Shown here one piece after another: positions 1 to 11,016 of a stretch of 64,000 bases of DNA. The stretch is from contig NC_041003.1 in the NCBI RefSeq assembly GCF_004193775.1, forward strand, positions 43,467,611-43,531,610, written 5' to 3'. Numbering within the stretch: the first letter of the stretch is position 1; each line of letters begins with the position of its first letter. The position numbers and the translations under genes were made by a program. This stretch comes from Glycine soja (taxonomy: Eukaryota > Streptophyta > Magnoliopsida > Fabales > Fabaceae). Below the pieces are notes generated by a model. It saw nothing but the letters and a program-made list of their open reading frames with translations. It was not told the DNA's origin and did no database searches.

Positions 1-181
1 TGCCAAAAAGAAGATTTTCAGTGCTCTCAGCAGTGTCGATCATGATAAACAAAATGACCTTGGAAATATTAGAAGCTTTGAATCACAGTTCAGCTTATCA
101 AATGTTGTTCAACTTAGTCTAATACTCGTTTCTCTCCATAACAAAGGAATGACATGCCATATCCAGACCTTGATACTGCCC

Positions 182-3100
182 TTACCTTCTTGGCCTTTTC
201 TCTTCTCTCCTGTCAAAATCATATCTTTCTTTTGACTCTGTTCGACCGCTATCATTTCTATATGATCTATCATCTTGCTTCCTAGCATAATTTTCTCTTG
301 ACTTTGGTGCAGATTCATCTTCACCGTGCTTTCTTGATCTCATGTCTTCCCTGTTACTATGAGGTTCTCTGGACTTGCTTAAAAAATCATCATCATCCCT
401 CCTACGGGATTTTTTATCTTCCCTTATATCAGAATCTCTTGACTTTGGTTCAAACTCAACATCATCTGGCTTTATTGACCTTTTGTCTTCCCTTCTGCGT
501 TGATCTTTTGGCTCAAGCTCCATACCATCATAATCATCCATTCTTGATCCTTTTTCTTCTCTCCTATACCCATCTTCTCTTGACTTGTGTTCAAATTCAT
601 CATCTCCATGCCTTCTTGATCTCTTTTCTTCTCTTTTACTGTTATTTTCTCTCCCCTCAAATTTGTCATCATCTTCATGCCTTCTTGATCTCTTGTCTTC
701 TCTTCTACTGTTATTTTCTCTCCCCTCAAATTTGTCATCATCTTCATGCCTTCTTGATCTATTTTCTTCTCTTCTACTGTTATTTTCTCTTCCCTCAAAT
801 TTATCATCATTATTATCATGCCACCGCTTTGCCGTCTCTCTTCTATCACTTTTCTTAGGTTGGTTGTCTAATTCAGCATCAAAGTTACGGGCCCTAGTAC
901 GTGAATCTCTGTCTCTAGTTTCTGGAATATGATTTGATTGATTGTTGCCAGATCTTCTCTCTTTTTTGGGACCCTCAAATTTGTCGTGACCCCATTTTGG
1001 CTTGTCTTCCTCACGACCCCAACCTGTATTTGCAGCTCTCTGGATAAAGGAAACAAAGACAATCAAGAACAAAATAACAAATATAAAAGTAGCTGCATAA
1101 ACCATCTGCATCCAACAAGATTTTATTCCAAAATTCAGCACATTATATAACATACACAACTTCAAAAGGTCAACTATAAGGAAAGCAAAAATGACAAGAA
1201 ATTATACAAAGCAGAGAACCTGAACAATAAAGCGGCAAACAATTATGGGTAAATTACACTCCTTTTCCATCAGATATATTTAAATTACAATGTCCTCCCT
1301 TTAATTTTGATAATTACATTTCTCTCCTTGAGAGATGCATATATATTACATTTCTCTTTATGGTGATGAACAACTTTAAATGAGCCTCAAGCTCAAGTAC
1401 ATTTTTCCTTCCACTACTTCCAATGTCACCGGCAACTAATTTTAAATACAATACTATTAATCTTAGGATCTTAAAAAATGAAATAAAATTTTGAACACCC
1501 ATATTAATCACTTTGGAAATTCACTGAAAATTTTAAATATGATATTATCAATCTTAGGATCAGCAAGCTCACAAACTTAAGCATATACATTACAGTCAGG
1601 AAATACAAAAAACCCATCCAAAAACATTGGTCCTCCTATCATTGAAATGCATTAAGGATTACATTATAGAATTCAAATTTATATTCCTATTTAGACTTTA
1701 CCATATATGTAAACTATGTAGCTTGGAATTATGATTAGTTTATTTAGTTAATTTAAATCTGATATGTAAATACAAATACAAGATGTAGCTAAACGGCATC
1801 ATGCGGTCCATATAGATGACTTTAACTAGTGGGATAAGGCTTTGTTGTGGTTTTTATATAAATGTGAAATACGAATAGGAAAGGAATGTTAGTTAGGCAG
1901 CTATTGTTAGTAAGGGTTTTATAACTGGTAGTTACAGGGTAGTTGCCCATAAAAAAATCATGGTTATTGTTTTATAGAAAGATTAGAACAATAACTCTGC
2001 AATTTCCCATTACAATTTACCTCTCGAAATCTTTCTACAATTTCCCATTACTGGTAAAGTTTTCATTACTTCAAAAATGACTATCATAGACTAAGGCCCC
2101 GGCAAAAGTACAAGAGCTTATTAGTATTATACTATTATGTAAAAGCATAATTGAACAAACTGAAGGATGAAGCTAAAAGAAACCAGGTTGAACTAACCAC
2201 AAAAATGTATATATCAATCATCAAAATAAAGGAAATAGCTAAACTTCATTCAACAATCTTCAGTTTTGTACATTGACTTCAATGTGCAACTTCTTCACCA
2301 CCTCTCTGCACCATTCTACTTGGAAGATTTGCTTAAATATGACCATCAACGTTCTTGTTTCCCTCCATTATAAGGTTTTGGAAGTACAATGGAATATAAG
2401 ATTCCCTGGTATTGTGCTCTCTTTGCTGGAGTGATTCCAGAATTTCTAGCACTAAGTTTCTTATTAAAGCTTTAATGAGACAGGCTTGTTTTATGACTTG
2501 TGGATGGCTGTTCATGGATCTTTAAAGGTCTGACCTGCAAAGGGACAATGTTACTCTATTGTATTAATGTTTTCTATTTCCTTTCTTTCCTCTGAAGTCT
2601 CTTTGTAGCCTAGGAGGAGATGAGGAGTACTGAATTACTGATCATCCTACTGTTTTGTCTTCTTTACTTTCTGTTCTATTATACAATATACAATGATCAT
2701 CCTCCTTAATGATGTTTAGTTGAAGGGAAAATGGAAGGGAGGGGAGGGTTTTTATGAACTTTACATGTTTTCAAAATTTTGGAGGGAGAGAAACTTCTGT
2801 ACCAATTAGACTAAAGTATCCTTAATTTAATAGCTTTGTTTGACCATCTAAGTGTATAATTCTAAATTTGTTTATTTCCCCTGTCTCCCCCTCCTTTGAA
2901 CCACACAGTGCATTACAATAAAAGGAAAATAATAGTAAAACAAAAACATCAACAGAACAAAGTTCCAAATCCATAAAAATGAAATACTGAATCAATGTTT
3001 TGAATCTCAGATGGTGAGTAGCAGCTGGCCCAAAATCTGCTAAAGCAGGATAGAGGGTAGCAGTATAGCCACTACTCTGAAGTTTTTTATATAGTCTATA

Positions 3101-5057
3101 GTTTTTATAATATATAATATAATAATATATACATATAAATTCTCAAAAATGATAAAAAAAATTGCTCAAAATTCATGACATTCATAATTAACAATTAAAA
3201 GTTATAGGTGTCTTAAATAAAACATACAAGTAAATACTAACAAAAGTCAAATACAAATTTCCTAGATAGGAATCATCAATCATCATCTTCTAAATTCGAG
3301 TTTTCTTTATCATTTCCCCTACTAATATAGCAGTAGATATCATTTTTAGAAATTAAAATTCCAAAAATTCCACCACCACCCCTAAAATAAGCTCTAACCA
3401 CTCTTTTTAGAGGGCTTTTTACAGATGCTATTGAGCCCACTATTTGGTCCACTTCGGCCAGTAATCTAAACTGTTCTGCTACAGCAGTCCCTGTAGTGGC
3501 AAGGGGCTGCTCCGCTACACCACTATAGCAACGCTATTTAAAACCCTGTAATGAATATCTTTGTCTACAATAGTGCTTGCTCATTTACAGAAACAGTGGG
3601 GAGAATAAAACCTGACTGCAAGCCTAGCCAGCAGCAAGCACAAATAAAATTTCAGATAAGTGTGTATATTAAAATTGTAAATATAACCATAAAACTGTGA
3701 AAAGACAGGTGAATTGAGCAAGCACAAGCAACAAGGTAAAATGAAGTTAGAGGTCACAGCTAGATGAAGTGACTAGAATTGGTGGATTTGAACATAACTG
3801 TTTACTAGAATTATTGGCCTGAGCTGCAGCGTTCAGTTGATTCATGAATCATCATAAGGCCACAAAAAGAATAAAAAATAAAAAAGAATATACATCAACT
3901 TAAGAAGGAAAATCCAATCCCTTTGCAAGTATGACCAAGAAACAACATATAATAAACCCATGAGCATCAACAAAGCTAATGCATGCCTGTTGTTAGTATC
4001 ATAGCATCTTATTATTACTAATGAACAACTTATTAGCTGAAATACCAAACTTCTATGTGACCAACGACATATCTAAGACTACAACCTTAACAAATAACAA
4101 AAATATTAAATAAAATAAAATGCAGCTCTATTTGTAGTTTATGGTCTACAATCTACGGTCAATACCAAAATCCCACTCCCACGATATCAAAGAGTCAAAG
4201 AGCAATAAATCATTCCAATAAACCAAAAAGTATTGCATTCGAACACTTCAATTAAACCTTACAAAAACTCGAACCCTAATACTCAAGTTTTCAAGTCACA
4301 CGAAGCATACACATCTAAAAACATAATATATATACAAAAAAAAAGTCGAATTACTTTGTGGCATGATCATGAAATGCTTATCTTACTTGCTCATCATGAG
4401 AAAACTTGCAGCTAGCTCCCCGAGTGCATTCACCTCTTTGGAAAGCACGGCAAACGCCACGCGCCTCCCTCTTCTGCCGCTCTGTCTCTTCATCCTCCTC
4501 CTCCTTCTTCTTATACTTATCAACATGGTCCACCCTAATAATTCTCCCCAAAACCTGTGCCCCGTTCAAATTATCTGAGCCACAAAAAACAAACATCAAA
4601 ACGCAATTCAACAAATGCATCCACGCACACACACACAAAAAAAATCATTAAAAAAATAACATACAATAAAATCATAGAACAGGAACCCACCCACAGCAAG
4701 ATTCGTGCTTCTCTGATCCTCATACGCAAGGAACGCAAAACCCTTGGATTTTCCGGTGCCTTTGTCCCTAACTAGGTTAACATCAACAACCTCTCCGTAT
4801 CTGAGTAATAAAAAAAATTGTTAAAAAAAAAAACAAAAGAGTTGATGAATCGAATTGAAATGGAAGAGGAAAGAGTTGTTGTACTGAGCAAAAACGGCGA
4901 GGAGGTCACCCTCGGTGAGATCGAAGGGGATGCCACCGACGAAGACGTAAGCGGAATCCTTGTACTTGGTGTGCCAGGAGGCTTGCTCGCCGATGCCGAG
5001 TGCAGCTTCTCTGGCATTGATGTTCTGAGTGCGCTTCACTAGTGTTAGCGGGTTCAT
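182..5057 (-). CDS. RBMX2: RRM and CCCH zinc-finger protein, RBMX2/Ist3-like splicing factor
   Basis: Four exons read on the minus strand: 5057-4885, 4800-4691, 4574-4387 and 1039-182, all with GT-AG borders, giving 442 residues. Residues 37-114 form an RRM: the RNP2-like YVFVGGIPFDL and the RNP1-like SKGFAFLAY are visible. A CCCH finger follows (C136, C144, C150, H154). The remaining roughly 285 residues, all in exon 4, are extremely charged, dominated by Arg, Asp, Glu and Ser, with three near-identical 23-residue units containing KFEGRENNS. Family knowledge: RBMX2/Ist3 proteins join the RES complex with Bud13 and Pml1/SNIP1 and act in pre-mRNA splicing in the nucleus; plant members carry this extra CCCH finger. 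The ATG at 5057 gives the expected MNPLTLVKR start. Intron 3 is 3.35 kb and full of repeats. The final stop overlaps a possible GT donor (GTAAGG), so an alternative 3' exon beyond the window edge cannot be excluded. Confidence 0.92.
590..815 (-). repeat. 69-bp coding minisatellite in the CCCH gene tail
   Basis: About three tandem units of 69 bp (23 codons) lie inside exon 4. The marker tgccttcttgatct recurs at 609, 678 and 747, exactly 69 bases apart. Each unit encodes an Asp-rich start, KFEGRENNS and an RRE/RSRR stretch. Because the unit is a multiple of three, copy-number change would lengthen or shorten the disordered tail without breaking the frame. More degenerate units continue toward the C-terminus. 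Confidence 0.85.
1422..1530. repeat. Dispersed repeat, copy A (mate at 10075-10186)
   Basis: Starting at aatgtcacc, about 110 bases resemble 10075-10186 in the same orientation. Both share aactaattttaaat/caattaattttaaat, a run resembling cttaaaaaatgaaat, and attaatcactttgga. The copy lies in intron 3 of the CCCH gene. It has no coding capacity; it is probably part of an old transposon. Family not recognised. Confidence 0.6.
1801..1850 (+). mobile_element. 3' tail of a truncated RTE-type LINE (or derived SINE)
   Basis: The string tagtgggataaggctttgtt closely matches the 3' end of the LINE at 60830-60860 (tagtgggataaggcgttgtt). The preceding bases (cggtccatatagatgac) loosely match its gatccatgtagccgac. 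Only the tail is present, in line with 5' truncation by target-primed reverse transcription. It lies in intron 3 of the minus-strand CCCH gene, in the opposite orientation to that gene. Confidence 0.6.
2990..3560. mobile_element. Possible degraded hAT-like non-autonomous element in CCCH intron 3
   Basis: The left end (gttttgaatctcagatggtg) and the reverse complement of the right end (ttttaaatagcgttgctata and the following tggtgtagcgg) share a partial inverted similarity. Both ends are followed by G/C-rich stretches with agcagc-like words, which stand out from the AT-rich intron. About 430 bases of AT-rich DNA lie between. No transposase reading frame or clear target duplication is visible, so the assignment is tentative. 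Confidence 0.3.
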
Positions 5058-6137
5058 CTCTCTCTATCTGCTCAACACAAACCGGTGAGGGAAATCGGGG
5101 AATGTGAAATGGTTAGGGCAAACAAGGTTTTTGACTCAAATAAAAATTACGAAGTGTACACTACATTGCACATACCCTGCCACTTAATTATTATTTCATT
5201 TTATTTTTTTACATTTTGTCGACTAAAATTTATCGTAAATTACAAATAAGATTAATCAATAATTCAATAACGATAGACTCATGATTTTTTTAATAGATAA
5301 ACAAAATTCTAAGTATTACAGTTTTCACCATATTTTTTAGCTTGATTCTTTCACAAAAATGTATAATTGTATTATTATTTTAGAATATATGATCCTCTTA
5401 AGTTTTCTAAATATTTTAAGGACGAATTCACCATTTTGTCCTTAAATTTATTATTTTAACTCTAAATATCAATCCTCTTTGAATTTGGACCTAAATGAAT
5501 TTTATTAAATAAATTTTAATATTTTAAATCATGTTTTAAATTAGTAATCACAAAAATTGAATATTGTTTAGTTTGAATATACATATTCTAAGCTTCAAAA
5601 TTAATCTAAATTCACTTCTTTTTTGTCAAAAGCTTACTGATTTATTAGAAAGGCCTTCTAATCATTTTTTACTAATTAATCTAAGTGTATTAATGATTAA
5701 AAAAATTATTAGGCATTGTAACATTTTTATGAATCCTTTTAACCAAATCCTTACTAACTCTTCCAATCACTCGATTAAAGTTTTCTAACTCATTTTAATC
5801 ACTCAAATTAAAAAAAAAATGCCTTATTCTCTATTTCCAATGCCAAAAAATTCTCATCATGCCAAAATCCTATTTTTGTGTTCTGAAGTTTTATGGCAAG
5901 TTCAAAGCTTGAAGCTTTTGATTCAAAACAATAATGGAACATCATCATTTCAACACATATCAATATATATCATTTGAGCACATCAAAATAGGCAAGATGC
6001 CACCCTAAAACACATTTTACAGAGACAAAAAAAAAATCACAAAGAACAAAGCTTTAAGTATCAAGGAAGCATTTTTCATCATCAACAAATCATATAGTTC
6101 CTAAAAGAGCCTGGTAAAAATGAGTACGGCAAGAATG
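5058..6137. other. Intergenic, putative promoter side of the CCCH gene
   Basis: AT-rich DNA between the start of the CCCH gene and the RNase H remnant. The first 100 bases upstream of the ATG would be 5' UTR and core promoter of the minus-strand gene. I see no coding potential, RNA gene or clear repeat here. Confidence 0.6.
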
Positions 6138-6437
6138 TCAAGTCTTGGGCGCATCGTTGGATGAGGCACCATACTTGGCAAGCCAATAATCTATTTTATT
6201 TCCTTACCTCAAAGTATGAATGAAAGAAATATTACAGTACAAGGAAACAAGACTCTGGATGTTGTTGACCAAATTAGGTGCAAGAGGATGAGTATGAAAA
6301 GGGTCTCCATCATTGACCAACTTGAGAGCAAGCTTCGAATTTGAGTTTCCCAGATAACAACAGTAAAGCAAGCCCCTCTCCCTAGCTACTGTTAGCCCCT
6401 TCCAAATTACTACAAGCTCAGCGTTCAGGTTAGACAT
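6138..6437 (-). pseudogene. RNase H-like domain remnant of a LINE-derived reverse transcriptase
   Basis: The minus strand encodes LNAELVVIWKGLTVARERGL, then SKLALKLVNDG, then NISFIHTLR. An in-frame TAA follows and the frame continues GNKIDYWLAKYGASSNDA. This order (N-AEL, S-SKLAL, FI-H-R-GN, AD-LA) is that of the plant RVT_3-type RNase H domain found at the C-terminus of some non-LTR retrotransposons and in free-standing copies. The premature stop replaces what is normally an acidic residue after HTLR, and no upstream reverse transcriptase is visible. It is therefore a decayed fragment, in the 3' flank of the cis-prenyltransferase gene. Confidence 0.65.
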
Positions 6438-6792
6438 GAACCATGATAGCTAGAGAATCCATGAATACAATGTACATGCTCATTTTTTTAAGTTGATAAA
6501 TGAATTTTGGTTGAGGATGAATCCATCAAATTATCATTAAGGTTCTACTTGTGTTGTTTACAATGTTTTTTATGACTAAGAAAGAGAGTCCAGAGAAGAA
6601 AAAAAACATAAAATTGAGTAAGAGAAATGAAGAAAAGGGAAATTATAAAACAATATTATAAGAATATAGTAACTCTATAATATCATTTATCTTTTCTCCA
6701 AATGCTATTAACAAGTTTGTTGATCAATATAACAAAAAAAAAAAAAAACTATCTTTCCATGTTACTTTCTTATGCCTATAACAAATAAATGT

Positions 6793-9156
6793 TTATGCAT
6801 GTCGACCACCATAGCGTCTTTTTCTTTGCTGAAATGAACTTAATGCATCTACAAATTCATCCTTCCCAAAATCTGGCCAGAGTTTCTGGTTGAAATAAAG
6901 TTCTGTGTAGGCTAATTGCCACAACAAAAAGTTACTCACTCTAAGCTCGCCACTAGTCCGTATTAGTAGATCAGGGTAAGGAAACTCAGTACAATTAGTT
7001 TCTAATTCTTGTTCAATAATGTTTTCATTGATGTCATCCAAGTGAAGATGATCATCTTTGACTTTCTTGGCTACACTTTTACATGCTTGCACAACATCAT
7101 ATTTGCCACTGTAGCTCAATGCCACAATAAGTTGAAGTCTCGAATTATGTTTTGTATCCTCTTCTACACTAACTATCATTCTTTTTAAAGACTCAGGCAA
7201 CTTTGATGAATCTCCAATCACAGATATTTGAATTCCTTCCCTATAACAAAAAGAAGTTATAAGAATGACAAAAAAAAGTTCATCAAATATTACTTGATAT
7301 GGTTAATTGTGTTTTTAATCCAAATTTTTTTTGAGTGAATCTGGTTTTGTTCTTCCAAAAATAAAAAAAATAAAAAAAAACATTTTTGTCTTTTATATTT
7401 AAAAAAAAATACATTTTTAGTCTCTTCAATTTACTATTTAGAGACTAACAATTATTTTGAACGAAAAAAACATTTTAGTCGTCAAATTTAATGTTTAGAG
7501 ATTTAAAACACATTTTTAAAAAAAAATTAAGAGATTAAAATATTTTTTTAATTTATGAAACTAAAATATTTTTTTTTCATTTTTAAGAACAAAAATTATA
7601 ATTAAGTCTTGCTTGATATAAGGAAAAAAAAGTAAAAAAATAAAAGAAGAAATACTTGGTTTGTGACTTGTGACCACAACTCATAACTCATTACAGTCAA
7701 TGTCAAGTGTCACCAATATGTATTATTTTTTTAATGAACATTTTATGAGAAGATTGTGTTTCTGGTAAGTTCCTAAAATGACGTAATACAGAGTAAGAAA
7801 ATTCTAGAAAAAGATGAAAGAAAACCGTATCTACTCTATGTAATATTTGGACCGCAAAGAAAAAAACATAGGAAATAAACAAAATAGAACCCTCTGTCCA
7901 CCAAGATAATTTTAAGTTGTATAGTGACACTTCTTAAGCCTTTTGAGGGATTATTTTTCTTAAGTTAAACCTTTTTAGCATAAGCTAAGAAAAATAATAC
8001 TACCGAGCTAGACCAAACAACTTGTAGCTAATTTTGATTTTAGAAATTTTGAATATGAAAAGATTAAATATATCTATTATCACTATGAAACTTCATTCAA
8101 AATCTTCAATTTTTTTGCTTGGTAAAATTTTAAAACAAATAATAAGGATTCAAAATAAAATGCTGTGATGCCAAGAAATTCAGTGAAAATATTCCCTTAG
8201 ATACCCATATATATCAAAATGGATTGACACGTGACATTTTTCCTTTAAAAATAAATTTATTTTATTTATAAAATCAATAAATTTATCTTAATAATTTATG
8301 ATTAAATCATAATATAAAATTATGTTTTCCCTTCCTTACTTAAAATATCTTTAATTTAACACAAAAGAAATGAGAAGAAAGATTATGCATTAACTATAAA
8401 TTATAATTAAATATATTTATTATGTATATTAAATATGTTGATTTTTAAAAAAAAAAATCTGAAAAATCTTGATGAAATGATAGAGTGTAAGTGCATGATC
8501 TTTGGCTCACTTTTTCGTACACTCAATTCAAGGACAAAGAAGTTTGGTAAGATTATTACCTCTTAAAAGCTTGAACTTCAGAGTTTATTGTTGTCTCAAA
8601 CAGCCTCATCAAGAAATCAACCTCCAACTGCACACCATCACCACAAATAATACTACTCAGAAAAAAAAACAAAAATACTAACTACACCACGGTAATGCAA
8701 TTGCACTTGGAAACATGAAAAGACAAGAATGACCTTGGGTCGAACCCAGTTATCGGTGGAGAACGCGAAAACCGTGAGAACCTTAATTCCCCAACTGCTA
8801 CACAGCCTCACCATTCTCCTCAGCGACTGCACCCCCGCCTGATGCCCCGCCGACGGCGGCAGCCCCTTCACCTTCGCCCACCTCCCGTTCCCGTCCATTA
8901 TAACCGCCACGTGCTTCGGCATCATCTCCGCCGCGAGTTCCGCCGGAAATGGATCCGGCGACTCTCCGGCGAATGAGACTCTGTCATGGCGAAGTGTCAC
9001 GTCAGCGTGGCACTTGGCGGTGGCGGAGCCGCGCTTGGAGACGATAAGCCCCCGCGTTTGGGAAGGGTGATGGAAAGGACAGTGATAATAAGGAGAATAA
9101 GAAGAGAAAGAGGGTGGCGTTTTAACGAGAGGAATAGGGAGTCTTAGCGAGAACAT
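6793..9156 (-). CDS. CPT: Cis-prenyltransferase (dehydrodolichyl diphosphate synthase-like), probably plastid
   Basis: Three exons on the minus strand: 9156-8734, 8627-8560 and 7240-6793, joined in frame to 312 residues, normal for the family. Conserved region I is present ([20 protein letters not shown], with the catalytic Asp), as are [12 protein letters not shown], the C-terminal region V motif [20 protein letters not shown], and a terminal RRYGGR. Members condense isopentenyl diphosphate onto an allylic starter with Z geometry to make polyprenyl diphosphates. The first roughly 70 residues, before MPKHVAV, are Ser/Pro/His-rich and poor in acidic residues, as in a chloroplast transit peptide; plastid targeting is inferred. 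Intron 2 (1.3 kb) carries a MITE. A partial second copy lies at 12.3-13.4 kb. The exon 1 donor (AAG/GTCATT) is weak but keeps the frame. Confidence 0.93.
7301..7611. mobile_element. MITE in intron 2 of the cis-prenyltransferase
   Basis: An AT-rich 311-bp block starting ggttaattgtgttttta is flanked by an 8-bp direct repeat, cttgatat, at 7293-7300 and 7612-7619. Its ends are loosely inverted (ggttaattgtg against gacttaattat), and the interior has alternating 'attttagtc/agactaaa' words typical of legume MITEs. The pseudogene copy of this intron (12771-12780) has a single attgatata with no insert, which supports a real insertion. Confidence 0.65.
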
Positions 9157-10767
9157 TGTATTTTCTGAATGGGGATACGGTTATCCCGGTTCGGCAAACT
9201 CACCACTGGAATGGGAATAAGGGATGCCACTGCAGAATTCTGAAGGGCGTTTTCGTTTATAAAGAGTGAGAAAATATGATTTTCGACACTGGCGACAAAA
9301 CGCTGCCGTATCGTAGCACGATTGGTAAGTGTTGGACTGTTAATGGTCCACTTTTTCTTTAAGATGGTAGACGTTTGGCTCCAATTAGGTGATGGATAGT
9401 TACTTTGTTTGGTCCAATGGCGAATACAAGACCCCAAGATTGTTAGTCCAAATTATAAAAAATAAATTGAGTAGATTTAATTATATAAATATAAATAAAA
9501 TATAAAAATATAAAATTTTATTTACAAATTTAATTCATTTTTTCACAGCTATGTAGGTCGGCCACTGATTTGGTCTCTTGTGCCATTTATTTTTCATAAC
9601 TGCATATGCATTTGAATTCTTTGATGTAAACATAACAACACGAATTTTTTGTGCTTAAAAACTAGCATTTACTATTTTGGTAAGATACTAATGACTGTGT
9701 ACGAAAATTATATAGATTTTCAAAGATGTTAAGGGCTATAGACCTATAGTCGGCTGCTTCCTTGGGCCTCTTAACCTACCAGAAAAATAAATTTAGATTG
9801 ACTCGTTTAGTGAGTTTTATTATAATTTCATAAGATAATTCTTTTATGTTTTTAATTAGTGTAAAAATTGGTGAGGTGTAGGGGTCAGCCGGTGAGCATG
9901 ACTCAACCCAAGTTTAAGAGAGAAAAAATTCTCAAATTCAAATAACACTTAAAAGGATACTTATATTAACATCACTTTAAAGAGATGAGCAAGACTTTAA
10001 ATTTGTGATGGATCAAATCTGAGATTCTATCTTGTTTCATTCTACCAATTCTTCGGATTCTTTCCACAGGTTCTAATGTCACAGCCAATTAATTTTAAAT
10101 GCAATATTATTAACTTTAAGAACTTAAAAAATGAAATGAAAACTTGAACACACACATTAATCACTTTGGAACTAATTCACTCAAAATATTTAGTTCAACT
10201 ACTAATATCCCAAATTTTGTAGCAGAAGTAATTAAAACTCATTAATGATGCCAACACTAATAACAGGGGAATAGCTCATTTATATTAAAATAACCTTGTA
10301 GGAAGAAGAGTGTAACGTTAAAAAAATAGAGGAGTGTAGGGTCATATAAGCATTTCTCCGTAGTAAAAATATAATTTACAAATAATAAATAATGTTGACC
10401 TATTGGTAAATGTATCAAATTGAGTAAGTAGTCAAATAATGAGAAAAATATTGTTTTATTGGAGTCTTGCAAAAAAACCACACCTTTTACTATTTAGACT
10501 AATTAATCTAACGGTTGATGCATGGTTGTAAATGGAAAATAGACGAATTTTGATAGAAAAATAGGCTATAAATTGTAGAAAATGATTTGGAAACTTGTAA
10601 CATGCACCCCGCTATTTATTTTCTTATATGTACATGTGAATAATTATTGTGGAAATGCTTTTAAGGAATAAATTAAATAAATAATACTCCAATGAAATAA
10701 ATAGTGATTTGGGAATATGAGTATGGATATCAAAATTGGATTTTCATAATTAAATACGTTAAAAAAA
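9157..10767. other. Intergenic upstream of the cis-prenyltransferase
   Basis: The first 280 bases upstream of the ATG have higher GC than the rest and probably hold the 5' UTR and promoter of the minus-strand gene. The remainder is AT-rich. Copy B of the dispersed repeat shared with 1422-1530 lies at 10075-10186. No gene is visible. Confidence 0.55.
10075..10186. repeat. Dispersed repeat, copy B (mate at 1422-1530)
   Basis: Begins aatgtcacagccaattaatt and ends around attaatcactttggaactaa. It matches the copy in the CCCH intron with scattered substitutions and in the same orientation. Probably a fragment of an old transposon; family not recognised. Confidence 0.6.
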
Positions 10768-11016
10768 GTTTAAATATTTTTTCCTATAATTTATTTTTTA
10801 TTTTTGTTCCTGAATTTGTTTTAGTCATTACGAAATGTGTTTATTTTATTTTTCATCATTAAATAACTTTAAATAATATTTTAAAAAATGTTATCTATAA
10901 TACAATAAATATAAAAAATAAAACAAACACATTTTATAAAGACAAAACAAATAAATAAAATTACAATGACAAAAATGAAAATAACACTAAGTTATAGAAA
11001 CAAAATGTATTTAAAC
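10768..11016. mobile_element. MITE-like inverted repeat
   Basis: The left arm starts gtttaaatattttttcctat. The reverse complement of the right arm reads gtttaaatacattttgtttc, and both arms continue with an aaatgtgttt(a/g)ttttatttt stretch near the centre. The arms are roughly 110-120 bp with moderate divergence, as in a foldback MITE. No clean target duplication was identified. Confidence 0.5.

Noticed and set aside
298..932. Plus-strand open frames of 186 and 115 codons
   Set aside because: Antisense of the RD/RE-rich tail of the CCCH gene; the periodic coding repeat keeps the opposite strand open.
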